9,851 nt of DNA from an uncultured Christensenellaceae bacterium (GTDB lineage Bacteria > Bacillota > Clostridia > Christensenellales > Pumilibacteraceae), in the NCBI GenBank assembly GCA_910587805.1, contig CAJUNM010000051.1, forward strand, positions 1-9,851. Direction: 5' to 3'. Every line of letters starts with the position of its first letter. Position 1 is the first letter of the stretch. The position numbers were made by a program, and so were the translations under genes. The notes under the pieces were generated by a model. It worked only from the letters and a program-made list of their open reading frames with translations, ran no database searches and was not told the origin of the DNA. This document shows, one piece after another, positions 1-5,820 of this stretch.

Positions 1-18
1 GCGTTCTTTCATTTTTCG

Positions 19-57
19 TGATATAATAATTGTACGATAAACAGTAATTTAGCGGAG
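19..57 (+). promoter_or_regulatory. Extended -10 promoter and ribosome binding site of the oxidoreductase gene
   Basis: A perfect -10 hexamer TATAAT lies at 22-27, preceded by TG at 19-20 (extended -10). The matching -35 would fall at or before the window edge and cannot be read. GGAG at 54-57 sits 5 bases before the ATG at 63, an ordinary Shine-Dalgarno spacing. The predicted leader is about 28 bases. The motifs are seen directly; promoter activity is inferred. Confidence 0.65.
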
Positions 58-62
58 ATTAA

Positions 63-779
63 ATGAAAATAACGGTAATAAACGGAACGGAGAAAAATGG
101 CGTTACGTATCGCCTAAAGGAAATTTTTTTGCAAAACTTTCCGAGCGCGAACGTGGTTGAGTTTTATCTTCCGAAAGATTGCCCGTCTTTTTGTATAGGC
201 TGTACAAGTTGCTTTATGAAAGGCGAACAAAATTGTAAAGATTTTGCTTACATAAACGAAATAGAAAAGTCCATTATCGAATCCGATTTGATTGTTATGA
301 CGTCGCCAGCATACGTTATGCACGTAACGGGCGCAATGAAATCATTGTTAGATCATTTCGCATATCGGTGGATGCCGCATAGACCCGCGCCCGAAATGTT
401 CGGTAAGCGTGCAGTCATTATTACTCAATGTCTCGGCGCCGGCGCAAAATCGACGGCACAAGATATAAAACACAGCCTATCGTGGTGGGGTATTTCTAAA
501 ATCGGAGTATTCAATAGTGCGCTTATGAGTAACCTGATATGGGATAAGCTGCCCGTAAAGAAGCGGAAAAGTCTGACAAGAAAAATCAATAGCCTTGCCC
601 GCAAATTTGCAAGGATAAATTATGCAAAGCCTGCCCACACGAAGATTGCAATGAAAATAAAGTTTATGATATGTCGCTTTATACAAAAGCAAGTACAAAA
701 AAACGGTGTCGCAGGACTTGACTATGAATATTGGCAAACTAATGGTTGGCTTGCTCGAAAGCGTCCGTGGAAGCGTTGA
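63..779 (+). CDS. NAD(P)H/FMN-dependent flavodoxin-fold oxidoreductase, iron-sulfur flavoprotein-like
   Basis: This 238-residue protein has the flavodoxin-like alpha/beta fold of the NADPH-dependent FMN reductase family. It opens with a beta strand and a phosphate-binding type loop (VINGTEKNG, residues 5-13), and has the family segment SPAYVMHVTGAMKSLLDH (81-98) that normally contacts FMN. Cysteines at 44, 47, 50 and 58 give CX2CX2CX7C, which fits the compact cysteine motif described for iron-sulfur flavoproteins that carry a 4Fe-4S cluster beside FMN; Cys40 is an extra nearby cysteine. The C-terminus, ending in an aromatic and basic YWQTNGWLARKRPW stretch, looks complete. The protein is probably cytosolic and moves electrons between reduced nucleotide or ferredoxin and an unknown acceptor. 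The start is supported by GGAG 5 bases upstream. The gene is monocistronic, followed by terminator-type hairpins. Its codons are clearly more A/T-rich than those of pckA or rsmA, which may mean a different origin. The substrate cannot be predicted. Confidence 0.85.
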   Translation: MKITVINGTEKNGVTYRLKEIFLQNFPSANVVEFYLPKDCPSFCIGCTSCFMKGEQNCKDFAYINEIEKSIIESDLIVMTSPAYVMHVTGAMKSLLDHFAYRWMPHRPAPEMFGKRAVIITQCLGAGAKSTAQDIKHSLSWWGISKIGVFNSALMSNLIWDKLPVKKRKSLTRKINSLARKFARINYAKPAHTKIAMKIKFMICRFIQKQVQKNGVAGLDYEYWQTNGWLARKRPWKR

Positions 780-834
780 CACAGCCGATTTTGTCGAATA
801 AACTTCAATTTGTCATTCTAAATAGTTTGTAGTA

Positions 835-867
835 AAAAGCTCTCTAACATATCGTTCGAGAGCTTTT
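835..867. terminator. Bidirectional rho-independent terminator after the oxidoreductase gene
   Basis: AAAAGCTCTC (835-844) is an exact inverted match to GAGAGCTTTT (858-867), a 10-bp stem with a 13-base loop. The A-run at 834-838 and the T-run at 864-867 make it usable from both strands; the run is slightly longer for minus-strand transcription. It lies 55 bases after the oxidoreductase stop codon. Confidence 0.75.
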
Positions 868-907
868 GTCCTCGCTTGAAAGTAAAACACTGAAAAATTT
901 AGTATTT

Positions 908-944
908 AATCCCTATGAGAAGTGCGCATTCGATGGGATTTTTT
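908..944 (+). terminator. Second terminator-like hairpin
   Basis: AATCCC (908-913) pairs with GGGATT (935-940), with a further inner GAA/TTC pairing around a GTGCGCA loop and an internal loop between the two helices. A run of six T (939-944) follows. This is a plausible plus-strand rho-independent terminator. It may be a backup for the hairpin at 835-867, or the end of a lost transcription unit. Confidence 0.45.
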
Positions 945-948
945 GTTG

Positions 949-1228
949 CTATACATAACGTCGAACGGATCGGCTTATTCCCCCGCGTCCGCGCGGAAAC
1001 CTAACAATGCACGACTCGCCGCACGCACACTCGCTCGTCGTCGTATGCACCCGACCGTAACGAACTCTTCGGGTATTACAATCGGAAATACTTAATGCCT
1101 CTTGAACCAAAGACAGCCGAATACAATGCGACGCTTCGATTTCTCTATCCTATATAATACGCAATGTTTGCGATACGATCGGTGATCGTGCAAACATACA
1201 AATATGCCCGTCGAATCGCCGTTGGCAT
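949..1228 (-). other. Possible broken small ORF in the long intergenic region
   Basis: On the minus strand an ATG at 1228-1226 opens a 27-codon frame (MPTAIRRAYLYVCTITDRI...) ending at a TAG at 1147-1145. A second open frame of 66 codons without an obvious start runs from 1149 to a TAG at 951-949 (DREIEASHCIRLSLVQEAL...). One frameshift near 1150 would join them into a protein of about 92 residues. The joined sequence has a reasonable amino-acid mix but belongs to no family I recognise. Only a weak GGCGG-like ribosome site precedes the ATG. It could be a decayed gene, a dispersed non-coding repeat, or chance; frames this short are weak evidence. Confidence 0.2.
1164..1197. other. Bulged inverted repeat (hairpin) between the oxidoreductase and pckA genes
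   Basis: ATGTTTGC (1164-1171) pairs with GCAAACAT (1190-1197), and inside it ACGATC (1175-1180) pairs with GATCGT (1184-1189) around a GGT loop. A 3-base GAT bulge sits on one side. This gives 14 base pairs in 34 bases, with no T-run on either strand, so it is not a standard terminator. A TATAAT lies just upstream on the plus strand at 1153-1158 but has no good -35. It may be an operator, an RNA element or a repeat remnant. Confidence 0.4.
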
Positions 1229-1303
1229 AATATTAATCCGCCGTCAGTCTCCCCCGCTCGTAATGCGGAATTATCGTGCGGTAATACTCGGATTTACAAC
1301 ATT

Positions 1304-1339
1304 AAAAAGGGTTTGCAAACGCATGTTTGCAAACCCTTT
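1304..1339 (-). terminator. Rho-independent terminator of pckA
   Basis: AAAGGGTTTGCAAAC (1306-1320) and GTTTGCAAACCCTTT (1325-1339) form a perfect 15-bp stem around a GCAT loop. On the minus strand the stem is followed by a run of five U (1308-1304). It starts 24 bases after the pckA stop codon, as expected for the end of the rsmA-pckA transcript. Each arm contains the self-palindrome GTTTGCAAAC, so alternative foldings are possible. Confidence 0.85.
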
Positions 1340-1363
1340 ACACCGATTATTTTATTACTTGGA

Positions 1364-2941
1364 TTACGCTTTAGGTCCGGCATTTACGACAGCCGCATCG
1401 AGATCGTACTTCTTGATGTTCTCGGCAAAATCTTTGGCGAGCTTTTTGGCGAGACGGTCGTATTCCTTCTTATCCTTCCAAACGTTTTTCGGATTGAGGA
1501 TATTGCTGTCCACGTTCGGGCAGGTCTTGGGAATCGCCAAACCGAAGAACGGTTCGGTCTCGTACTCGACGTCGGCAAGCGAACCGTCAAGCGCGGCGGA
1601 AACGATCGCGCGCGTGGCGGGCAAGCTCATACGCTTACCTACGCCGTACGCTCCGCCCGTCCAACCGGTATTTATAAGGTACACGTCGGAACCGTGCTTT
1701 TCGATCTTTTCGCCGAGCAGCGTCGCGTACACGCTCGAGGGCAGCGGCATGAACGGCGCGCCGAAGCAAGTGGAGAACGTGCTGACTGGATCGGTGATTC
1801 CGCGCTCCGTGCCCGCCACTTTGCTCGTATATCCGGACACGAAATAGAACATAGCCTGTTCTTTGGTGAGTTTCGCCACGGGCGGCAAAACGCCGAACGC
1901 ATCCGCGGTAAGGAATATAACGGTCTTGGGATGCTTGCCTACCGACGGCACTACTTTATTCGGTATGTAATCGATAGGGTACGAAACGCGCGTATTTTCG
2001 GTAAGCGAACGGTCTCTATAATCGGGCGCGCGCGTGGCATCGTCCACAACTACGTTCTCGACGAGCGAGCCGAACTTGATCGCGCCGTATATCTCGGGTT
2101 CATGCTCTTTGGAAAGATCGATGCACTTAGCATAGCAGCCGCCCTCGATATTGAATATGCCGTCGTCCGACCAGCCGTGCTCGTCGTCGCCGATGAGCCC
2201 GCGCTTGGGGTCTGCGGACAGCGTAGTCTTGCCCGTGCCCGAAAGCCCGAAGAACAACGCAGTATCGCCTGAATCGTCGAGAGCCATATTAGCCGAGCAG
2301 TGCATGCCGAGCACGCCCTTTTGCGGCAACAAGTAGTTCATGAGCGAGAACACCGACTTTTTCATTTCGCCGGCATACTGCGAACCGACGACGAGTATGA
2401 CCTTTTTGCTGAGACACAGCAGGATCGCAGCCTCGCTGTTTGTACCGCACTCTTTGGGGTCGAGTTTAAGCCCGGGCGCGGCGATAAGTATGTAATCCTC
2501 TTTGAAATTCTTGAGCTCGGCGTCCGTAGGACGTATGAGCATGTTGTGCATGAAAAGATTTTCGGACGCGAGTTCGTTTATAACGCGAACGGAAACGCGA
2601 TACTTAGGGTCTGCGCCGGCAAACCCGTCGAACAAATACACGTTTTTGCCCGAAAGATATTCGACAGCCTTTTTGTAAATAAGCTCGAACTTATCGAGCG
2701 GGAATTTTTTATTTTCACTGCCCCAGCCTATCTTTTCGGATACGCCCGCCTCGTCGACGATGAATCTGTCCTTGGGCGATCTTCCCGTATACGCGCCCGT
2801 CTCGACGAGCAACGCGCCCGTATCCATGAGCTTGCACGGCTCGGTCTTAAGCGCTTCCTCGGTGAGCACCGCGGGGCTGTGGTTGCGATCCACCTTTTTG
2901 GGGTTTACTATACCGTATTTTTCGATACCGTAAGTTTGCAT
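1364..2941 (-). CDS. pckA: Phosphoenolpyruvate carboxykinase (ATP)
   Basis: This enzyme interconverts oxaloacetate + ATP with phosphoenolpyruvate + CO2 + ADP in the cytosol. In aerobes it serves gluconeogenesis; in many anaerobic gut bacteria it can run toward oxaloacetate, fixing CO2 and making ATP. The 525-residue length is normal for the ATP-dependent family. Visible motifs in order are the substrate-binding loop TGRSPKDRF (52-60), MHCSAN with the metal-ligand type histidine (213-218), the P-loop GLSGTGKTTLS (232-242), the second nucleotide/metal motif GDDEHGW (251-257), and the RVSYPIDYIPN segment (318-328). I see no missing catalytic residue. The ATG is preceded on its strand by AAGGAG with 5 bases of spacing (GGAG at 2950-2947). 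It lies 42 bases after rsmA, with no terminator or convincing promoter between them, so co-transcription from the rsmA promoter is likely. A 15-bp hairpin terminator follows. Confidence 0.97.
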   Translation of the reverse strand: MQTYGIEKYGIVNPKKVDRNHSPAVLTEEALKTEPCKLMDTGALLVETGAYTGRSPKDRFIVDEAGVSEKIGWGSENKKFPLDKFELIYKKAVEYLSGKNVYLFDGFAGADPKYRVSVRVINELASENLFMHNMLIRPTDAELKNFKEDYILIAAPGLKLDPKECGTNSEAAILLCLSKKVILVVGSQYAGEMKKSVFSLMNYLLPQKGVLGMHCSANMALDDSGDTALFFGLSGTGKTTLSADPKRGLIGDDEHGWSDDGIFNIEGGCYAKCIDLSKEHEPEIYGAIKFGSLVENVVVDDATRAPDYRDRSLTENTRVSYPIDYIPNKVVPSVGKHPKTVIFLTADAFGVLPPVAKLTKEQAMFYFVSGYTSKVAGTERGITDPVSTFSTCFGAPFMPLPSSVYATLLGEKIEKHGSDVYLINTGWTGGAYGVGKRMSLPATRAIVSAALDGSLADVEYETEPFFGLAIPKTCPNVDSNILNPKNVWKDKKEYDRLAKKLAKDFAENIKKYDLDAAVVNAGPKA

Positions 2942-2983
2942 ATATACTCCTTTTGGCTTTACGCCGTAATAATATTGACTGAT

Positions 2984-3793
2984 TTATATTTTGCCGAGCA
3001 ACCGCCCAAGCTCTTGCAATTTAGCCGCGCCGAGCTGTTCCGAACGCGCCGTAGCCGCAAAGCCGAGCTTTTCGAGCGCCGACTGCACGTCGGATTTGTT
3101 TATGCCCGCCGAAGTAAGATTGTTCACGAGAGTTTTACGTTTTTGCGCAAAGCACAGCTTGATAAAATCATTGAGCTTATCGTCGAGCGCCGCGCCGTTT
3201 CGCTTATCAAGCCTGATCACCGCGCTGTCCACCTCGGGCATCGGGTTGAATTCCCAAGCCTTGACAATGCGCACGAGCTTAGGCTCGGCAACCGCCTGAA
3301 CCACTGCCGACAATGCGCCGAAATCTCCGCCGTCGGTCGCGCATATGCGCTCGGCAACTTCTTTTTGAACAAGACACGTTATCGACTTGCATTCGGTCGA
3401 TTGCAAAAACAGCATGATCAGCGGCGTTGTTATGTAATACGGCAGATTGGCTATCACTCTGTACGGCTCGCCTATAAGCATATCGACGGTTTCTATGCCG
3501 AGTTCGGTCACATCGTTACTGAAAAGCCGCACGTTGTCAAGCCCGCCGAGCACGTCATCGAGCACGGGAAAAAGCGTTTCGTCTATCTCGAATGCGCACA
3601 CGTTCTTCGCACGGCGCGCAATCGCGCGCGTGAGCGTACCCGCGCCCGCGCCGATCTCTACAACGGTCTCACCGTCCGCACCGCCCGCTTCGGCTATGCC
3701 GTCGAGCAAGTCGTCGTCGAATATGAAGTTCTGCCCTAACGCCTTTTTATACTTAAATCGGTGTTTTTCGAGCGCAATCTCGTAATCTGTCAC
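2984..3793 (-). CDS. rsmA: 16S rRNA (adenine(1518)-N(6)/adenine(1519)-N(6))-dimethyltransferase
   Basis: RsmA (KsgA) uses S-adenosylmethionine to dimethylate two adjacent adenines in the 3' hairpin of 16S rRNA, a late step in 30S subunit assembly; its loss gives kasugamycin resistance in other bacteria. The 269-residue protein has the family N-terminus KKALGQNFIFD (16-26), the SAM-binding loop VVEIGAGAGTLT (44-55), the acidic second motif FEIDE (68-72), the catalytic ANLPYYI (115-121), and FNPMPEVDSAVI (182-193). The C-terminal helical domain includes FAQKRKTLVNNL (215-226). The start is GTG at 3793. No in-frame ATG lies near the expected N-terminus, and no Shine-Dalgarno is present because the -10 element ends only 6 bases upstream. 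The message should therefore be leaderless. It is the first gene of the likely rsmA-pckA unit. Confidence 0.96.
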   Translation of the reverse strand: MTDYEIALEKHRFKYKKALGQNFIFDDDLLDGIAEAGGADGETVVEIGAGAGTLTRAIARRAKNVCAFEIDETLFPVLDDVLGGLDNVRLFSNDVTELGIETVDMLIGEPYRVIANLPYYITTPLIMLFLQSTECKSITCLVQKEVAERICATDGGDFGALSAVVQAVAEPKLVRIVKAWEFNPMPEVDSAVIRLDKRNGAALDDKLNDFIKLCFAQKRKTLVNNLTSAGINKSDVQSALEKLGFAATARSEQLGAAKLQELGRLLGKI

Positions 3794-3799
3794 GTATAC

Positions 3800-3829
3800 A
3801 TTATACTATACTTTATATATACTTGTCAA
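3800..3829 (-). promoter_or_regulatory. Consensus sigma-A type promoter of rsmA, leaderless layout
   Basis: Read on the minus strand, TTGACA (3829-3824) and TATAAT (3805-3800) are both perfect consensus hexamers, with an 18-base spacer. Six bases follow before the GTG start codon at 3793, so the usual transcription start coincides with the G of the start codon. The -35 lies just beyond the terminator of the upstream gene, so rsmA has its own transcription start. Confidence 0.8.
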
Positions 3830-3834
3830 GCCGA

Positions 3835-3869
3835 AAAAATGCGACCGAGCATATCTCGATCGCATTTTT
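3835..3869 (-). terminator. Rho-independent terminator of the 397-residue membrane protein gene
   Basis: AAAAATGCGA (3835-3844) pairs exactly with TCGCATTTTT (3860-3869). Beyond one C/A mismatch, CGAG (3846-3849) pairs with CTCG (3855-3858) around a CATAT loop. On the minus strand the stem ends in a run of six U (3839-3834). It begins 11 bases after the stop codon of the upstream gene and separates it from the rsmA promoter. Confidence 0.85.
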
Positions 3870-3880
3870 AATGCTTTTAT

Positions 3881-5074
3881 TTACTTACGGCTCGCAGCGG
3901 ACATTGCTTTGAGAAGCTTGCTCAATGCGTCGTTGAGCTTCTTTTGCTGCTCGGGATTTTTGTTCTCGGGCTTTGCGCGTTCCTTTTGCAATAACGCCGC
4001 AACCTCGCGCATCGTCTCTCTCGGCGCGCCCTCTCTGTCTATCTGCTCTATTCTCGCGATAACGTCGTCAACTGTAGTCGACCCCGTGCTTGCGGCGGCT
4101 TGACGCGATTCCGTCCTCGCCTTTACCGCTTGTTCTGCGGCGGCGCGTCTTGCGGCCGATTGTTCGGCGGCATAAGCCTGAGCCGCGGCTTTTCTCGCCG
4201 CATCGCGTTCCTCACGCTCCCTGCGGCGTATTTCTTCATCGGACTGACGCGGCGGTTCGGTCGTTATAGGAGTTTCCTGAACAGGCTCGAAATAGTCTTG
4301 CTTAGGATCGTACACCGGCTGCTGCTCGGTGAATATGGGCTGCGTTTCCTCGTACTGCTGCGGTTGCTGCTGCGCATCGAACTGCACAGGTTCGCCGCCG
4401 AGTCCGTATAAATTGTCTATGGTATTGGGCATTTGCATTTGCAGTTGCTCTTGCGTCTGACCGCGCGATTTGGAATCGCCGTCGAGCACGGGAACGAACT
4501 TTGCATAAAGTTTGATCGCACCGGAATACGCCGCTTTGCCGATAATACCCGCGATAAGAGTAAGCACGCTGCCGAAAAGCATCACTATGGCGGGAATAGC
4601 ATACCCTGCCAATGCGAGCGTTTTTTCAAGCCGAACGATCTCCTCCGCGCTCGCGCCCTCGATCGGTTTGACCGTCGACGCCGCAAGCGGAATGATAAAA
4701 TACGCGAGGACCGTGCAACTGATAGTCGCAACAAGCGTTACCAACCAAAACTTGTTTATAAGCGCGCTGCGGAACGGCACCGTTACCATCGCATGCTCGG
4801 TAACGTACGCGCTCGGCTCTTTATCGGTAGTGCGCGCCAGCTTGTACTGCTTCTTTATAGATACGGGCATTTTTTTCATGAGCGCAACGACGGTGTTCGG
4901 CGCGGACACAGCCTTCGCCATCATGAACCTTATCTCGTTGAATCTGCCCGTAACGAGCGATACTACAAGCGTGATAAAAAACGTGAGCAAAATCACGCTC
5001 AAAAACACTATAGCCCAATACTCGGGCGCAAGCTTTATATACTCAGTAAACAGTTTATTGAAAATCTCAAGCAT
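3881..5074 (-). CDS. Membrane protein of unknown function with a charged helical C-terminal tail
   Basis: I do not recognise a named family. With the start at 5074 the protein has 397 residues. Three hydrophobic segments are visible, at about 18-42, 108-132 and 153-180, with a soluble stretch of about 65 residues between the first two. A low-complexity Gln/Pro/Glu-rich linker follows (about 205-275). Next comes a long Arg/Ala/Glu helix likely to form a coiled coil (about 278-328, including EEIRRREREERDAARKAAAQ), then a compact helical C-terminus (about 333-397). No signal peptidase site or catalytic motif is apparent. The shape suggests a membrane-anchored scaffold or a sensor of envelope or septum processes, but this is only inference. 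The open frame extends 60 codons upstream to 5254, but that part is AT-rich, cysteine-rich and overlaps the promoter region. A strong ribosome site directly before 5074 fixes the start. A terminator follows, so the gene is monocistronic. Confidence 0.8.
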   Translation of the reverse strand: MLEIFNKLFTEYIKLAPEYWAIVFLSVILLTFFITLVVSLVTGRFNEIRFMMAKAVSAPNTVVALMKKMPVSIKKQYKLARTTDKEPSAYVTEHAMVTVPFRSALINKFWLVTLVATISCTVLAYFIIPLAASTVKPIEGASAEEIVRLEKTLALAGYAIPAIVMLFGSVLTLIAGIIGKAAYSGAIKLYAKFVPVLDGDSKSRGQTQEQLQMQMPNTIDNLYGLGGEPVQFDAQQQPQQYEETQPIFTEQQPVYDPKQDYFEPVQETPITTEPPRQSDEEIRRREREERDAARKAAAQAYAAEQSAARRAAAEQAVKARTESRQAAASTGSTTVDDVIARIEQIDREGAPRETMREVAALLQKERAKPENKNPEQQKKLNDALSKLLKAMSAASRK

Positions 5075-5079
5075 AAACA

Positions 5080-5086
5080 CCTCTCC
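5080..5086 (-). promoter_or_regulatory. Ribosome binding site that fixes the start at 5074
   Basis: Read on the minus strand, GGAGAGG occupies 5086-5080 and leaves 5 bases before the ATG at 5074. No comparable site precedes the earlier in-frame starts up to 5254, so the N-terminal extension is rejected. Confidence 0.8.
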
Positions 5087-5114
5087 GCAAATTTTTTTAT
5101 TATAACAGTAAAAC

Positions 5115-5129
5115 GACGTGTTGCACGTC
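5115..5129. promoter_or_regulatory. Perfect 6-bp inverted repeat, candidate operator or 5' leader hairpin
   Basis: GACGTG (5115-5120) and CACGTC (5124-5129) are exact inverted copies separated by TTG. The element sits about 12 bases downstream of a minus-strand TATAAT (5146-5141). It would therefore fall near the 5' end of the membrane protein transcript, either as a repressor site or as a 5' stabilising stem. Function is inferred from position only. Confidence 0.4.
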
Positions 5130-5140
5130 ATACATAACAT

Positions 5141-5169
5141 ATTATACCATACATTTAGATAAAAATCTA
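5141..5169 (-). promoter_or_regulatory. Probable promoter of the membrane protein gene
   Basis: A perfect TATAAT is present on the minus strand at 5146-5141. With a 17-base spacer the -35 is TAGATT (5169-5164), matching the consensus at only three positions. That -35 overlaps a short inverted repeat, TAGAT (5156-5160) and ATCTA (5165-5169). A second TATAAT lies at 5104-5099 with no -35 partner. The weak -35 suggests a regulated promoter. Confidence 0.4.
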
Positions 5170-5203
5170 TACTTTTGACACGATTTTTTGCACAATTTGA
5201 ATT

Positions 5204-5215
5204 TTTAACGTTAAA
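5204..5215. promoter_or_regulatory. Perfect 12-bp palindrome upstream of the helical protein gene
   Basis: TTTAACGTTAAA is fully self-complementary and lies 72 bases before the ATG at 5288, in the divergent intergenic region. A TATAAA at 5241-5246 could be the -10 for the plus-strand gene, but no good -35 goes with it. The palindrome is a candidate regulator binding site; no specific regulator can be named. Confidence 0.3.
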
Positions 5216-5287
5216 TTTCCTGCTTTGTAAGCGTTGTCGGTATAAAATCCGCATTTAATCAAACAATAAACGTACACGGAGGACACC

Positions 5288-5746
5288 ATGAATAAAGAAC
5301 AGCAAACCATACGCGAACGCGAAATCGAGTTTTTACAGCAACTACACCAATCCGCACAGATGGGCAGAGACACGCTCGAACACGTGAATAACAATATCGG
5401 CGCGGGCACGATGCGCGACGCGGTGGAACGCGATATATTCGACTATTCGGGAATTTGCATGCAGATAAAACGCAAGCTCGACGAGCGCGACGCCGACGTA
5501 AAGTCCGTCGGTAAAATACCGAGCTTTATGGCGGGCATGATGATCGACATGAAGATAAACGACGAAACTCCCGAAAGCGAGGTCGCAAAAATGATAATCG
5601 ACGGCACGACCAAAGGCATTACGGAATGTACGAGCAAGCTCGCGGACTTTTACGACGTGGACGACGACGTTAAAAACATCGGCTATAAGTTTTTGTGGAT
5701 ACAGCAAAAAAACGTCGACGACATGAAACCGTTTTTGCACAACTGA
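5288..5746 (+). CDS. Small all-helical protein, possibly ferritin-like four-helix bundle
   Basis: This 152-residue protein has no signal peptide or membrane segment and reads as almost entirely alpha-helical. Helices are likely at about 3-37, 41-72, 95-122 and 126-149. The sequence is acidic and methionine-rich in the middle (FMAGMMIDMKI, 80-90). The pattern of QMGRDTL near the start, MIIDGTTKGITE (102-113), and a final helix ending in KPFL resembles small clostridial helical-bundle proteins that I recall as unnamed hypotheticals. A full set of metal-binding EXXH motifs is not visible, so a true ferritin role is not supported. The start is fixed by GGAGG (5278-5282) 5 bases before the ATG. 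The gene is divergent from the membrane protein gene and convergent with the permease gene, so it is probably transcribed alone. Confidence 0.75.
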   Translation: MNKEQQTIREREIEFLQQLHQSAQMGRDTLEHVNNNIGAGTMRDAVERDIFDYSGICMQIKRKLDERDADVKSVGKIPSFMAGMMIDMKINDETPESEVAKMIIDGTTKGITECTSKLADFYDVDDDVKNIGYKFLWIQQKNVDDMKPFLHN

Positions 5747-5772
5747 GCGAATACGAAGGATCTCTTCTTTAA

Positions 5773-5820
5773 TGCGGCGAAGCCGCACCCGTAATTCTTA
5801 ATTCTAAATTCTTAATTTCA
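5773..5820. repeat. Hairpin plus heptameric AATTCNN repeat, copy 1
   Basis: TGCGGC (5773-5778) and GCCGCA (5782-5787) form a 6-bp stem with a GAA loop. Heptamers AATTCTT, AATTCTA, AATTCTT and a degenerate AATTTCA follow at 5793-5820, right up against the permease stop codon. The 19 bases AATTCTTAATTCTAAATTC (5793-5811) recur exactly in copy 2 at 9235-9253, and both copies have the same orientation relative to the gene they follow. The hairpin lacks a T-run, so a terminator role is doubtful. Confidence 0.7.

Noticed and set aside
1153..1158. Plus-strand TATAAT as a promoter in the long intergenic region
   Set aside because: No -35 at 16-18 bases upstream and no plus-strand gene follows.
780..1363. 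A riboswitch or tRNA in the long intergenic region
   Set aside because: The hairpins are simple terminator-type stems or a single bulged stem. I find no cloverleaf, T-loop or known aptamer core.
1313..2272. 319-codon plus-strand open frame antisense to pckA
   Set aside because: It is a mirror of pckA codons, begins inside the pckA terminator, and has a composition unlike a real protein and no ribosome site.
2300..3739. 479-codon plus-strand open frame antisense to rsmA and pckA
   Set aside because: It runs across both well-supported minus-strand genes and the gap between them, and its translation is Arg/His/Phe/Val-rich with no recognisable motif. Long antisense frames are expected where TTA, CTA and TCA codons are rare in the real gene.
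5075..5254. 60-codon N-terminal extension of the membrane protein
   Set aside because: AT-rich, cysteine-rich and without a ribosome site; it covers the promoter and palindromes. GGAGAGG fixes the start at 5074.
5773..5787. The GAA-loop hairpin as terminator of the permease operon
   Set aside because: The stem has only 6 base pairs and no T-run follows on either strand. It fits better as part of the repeat element.
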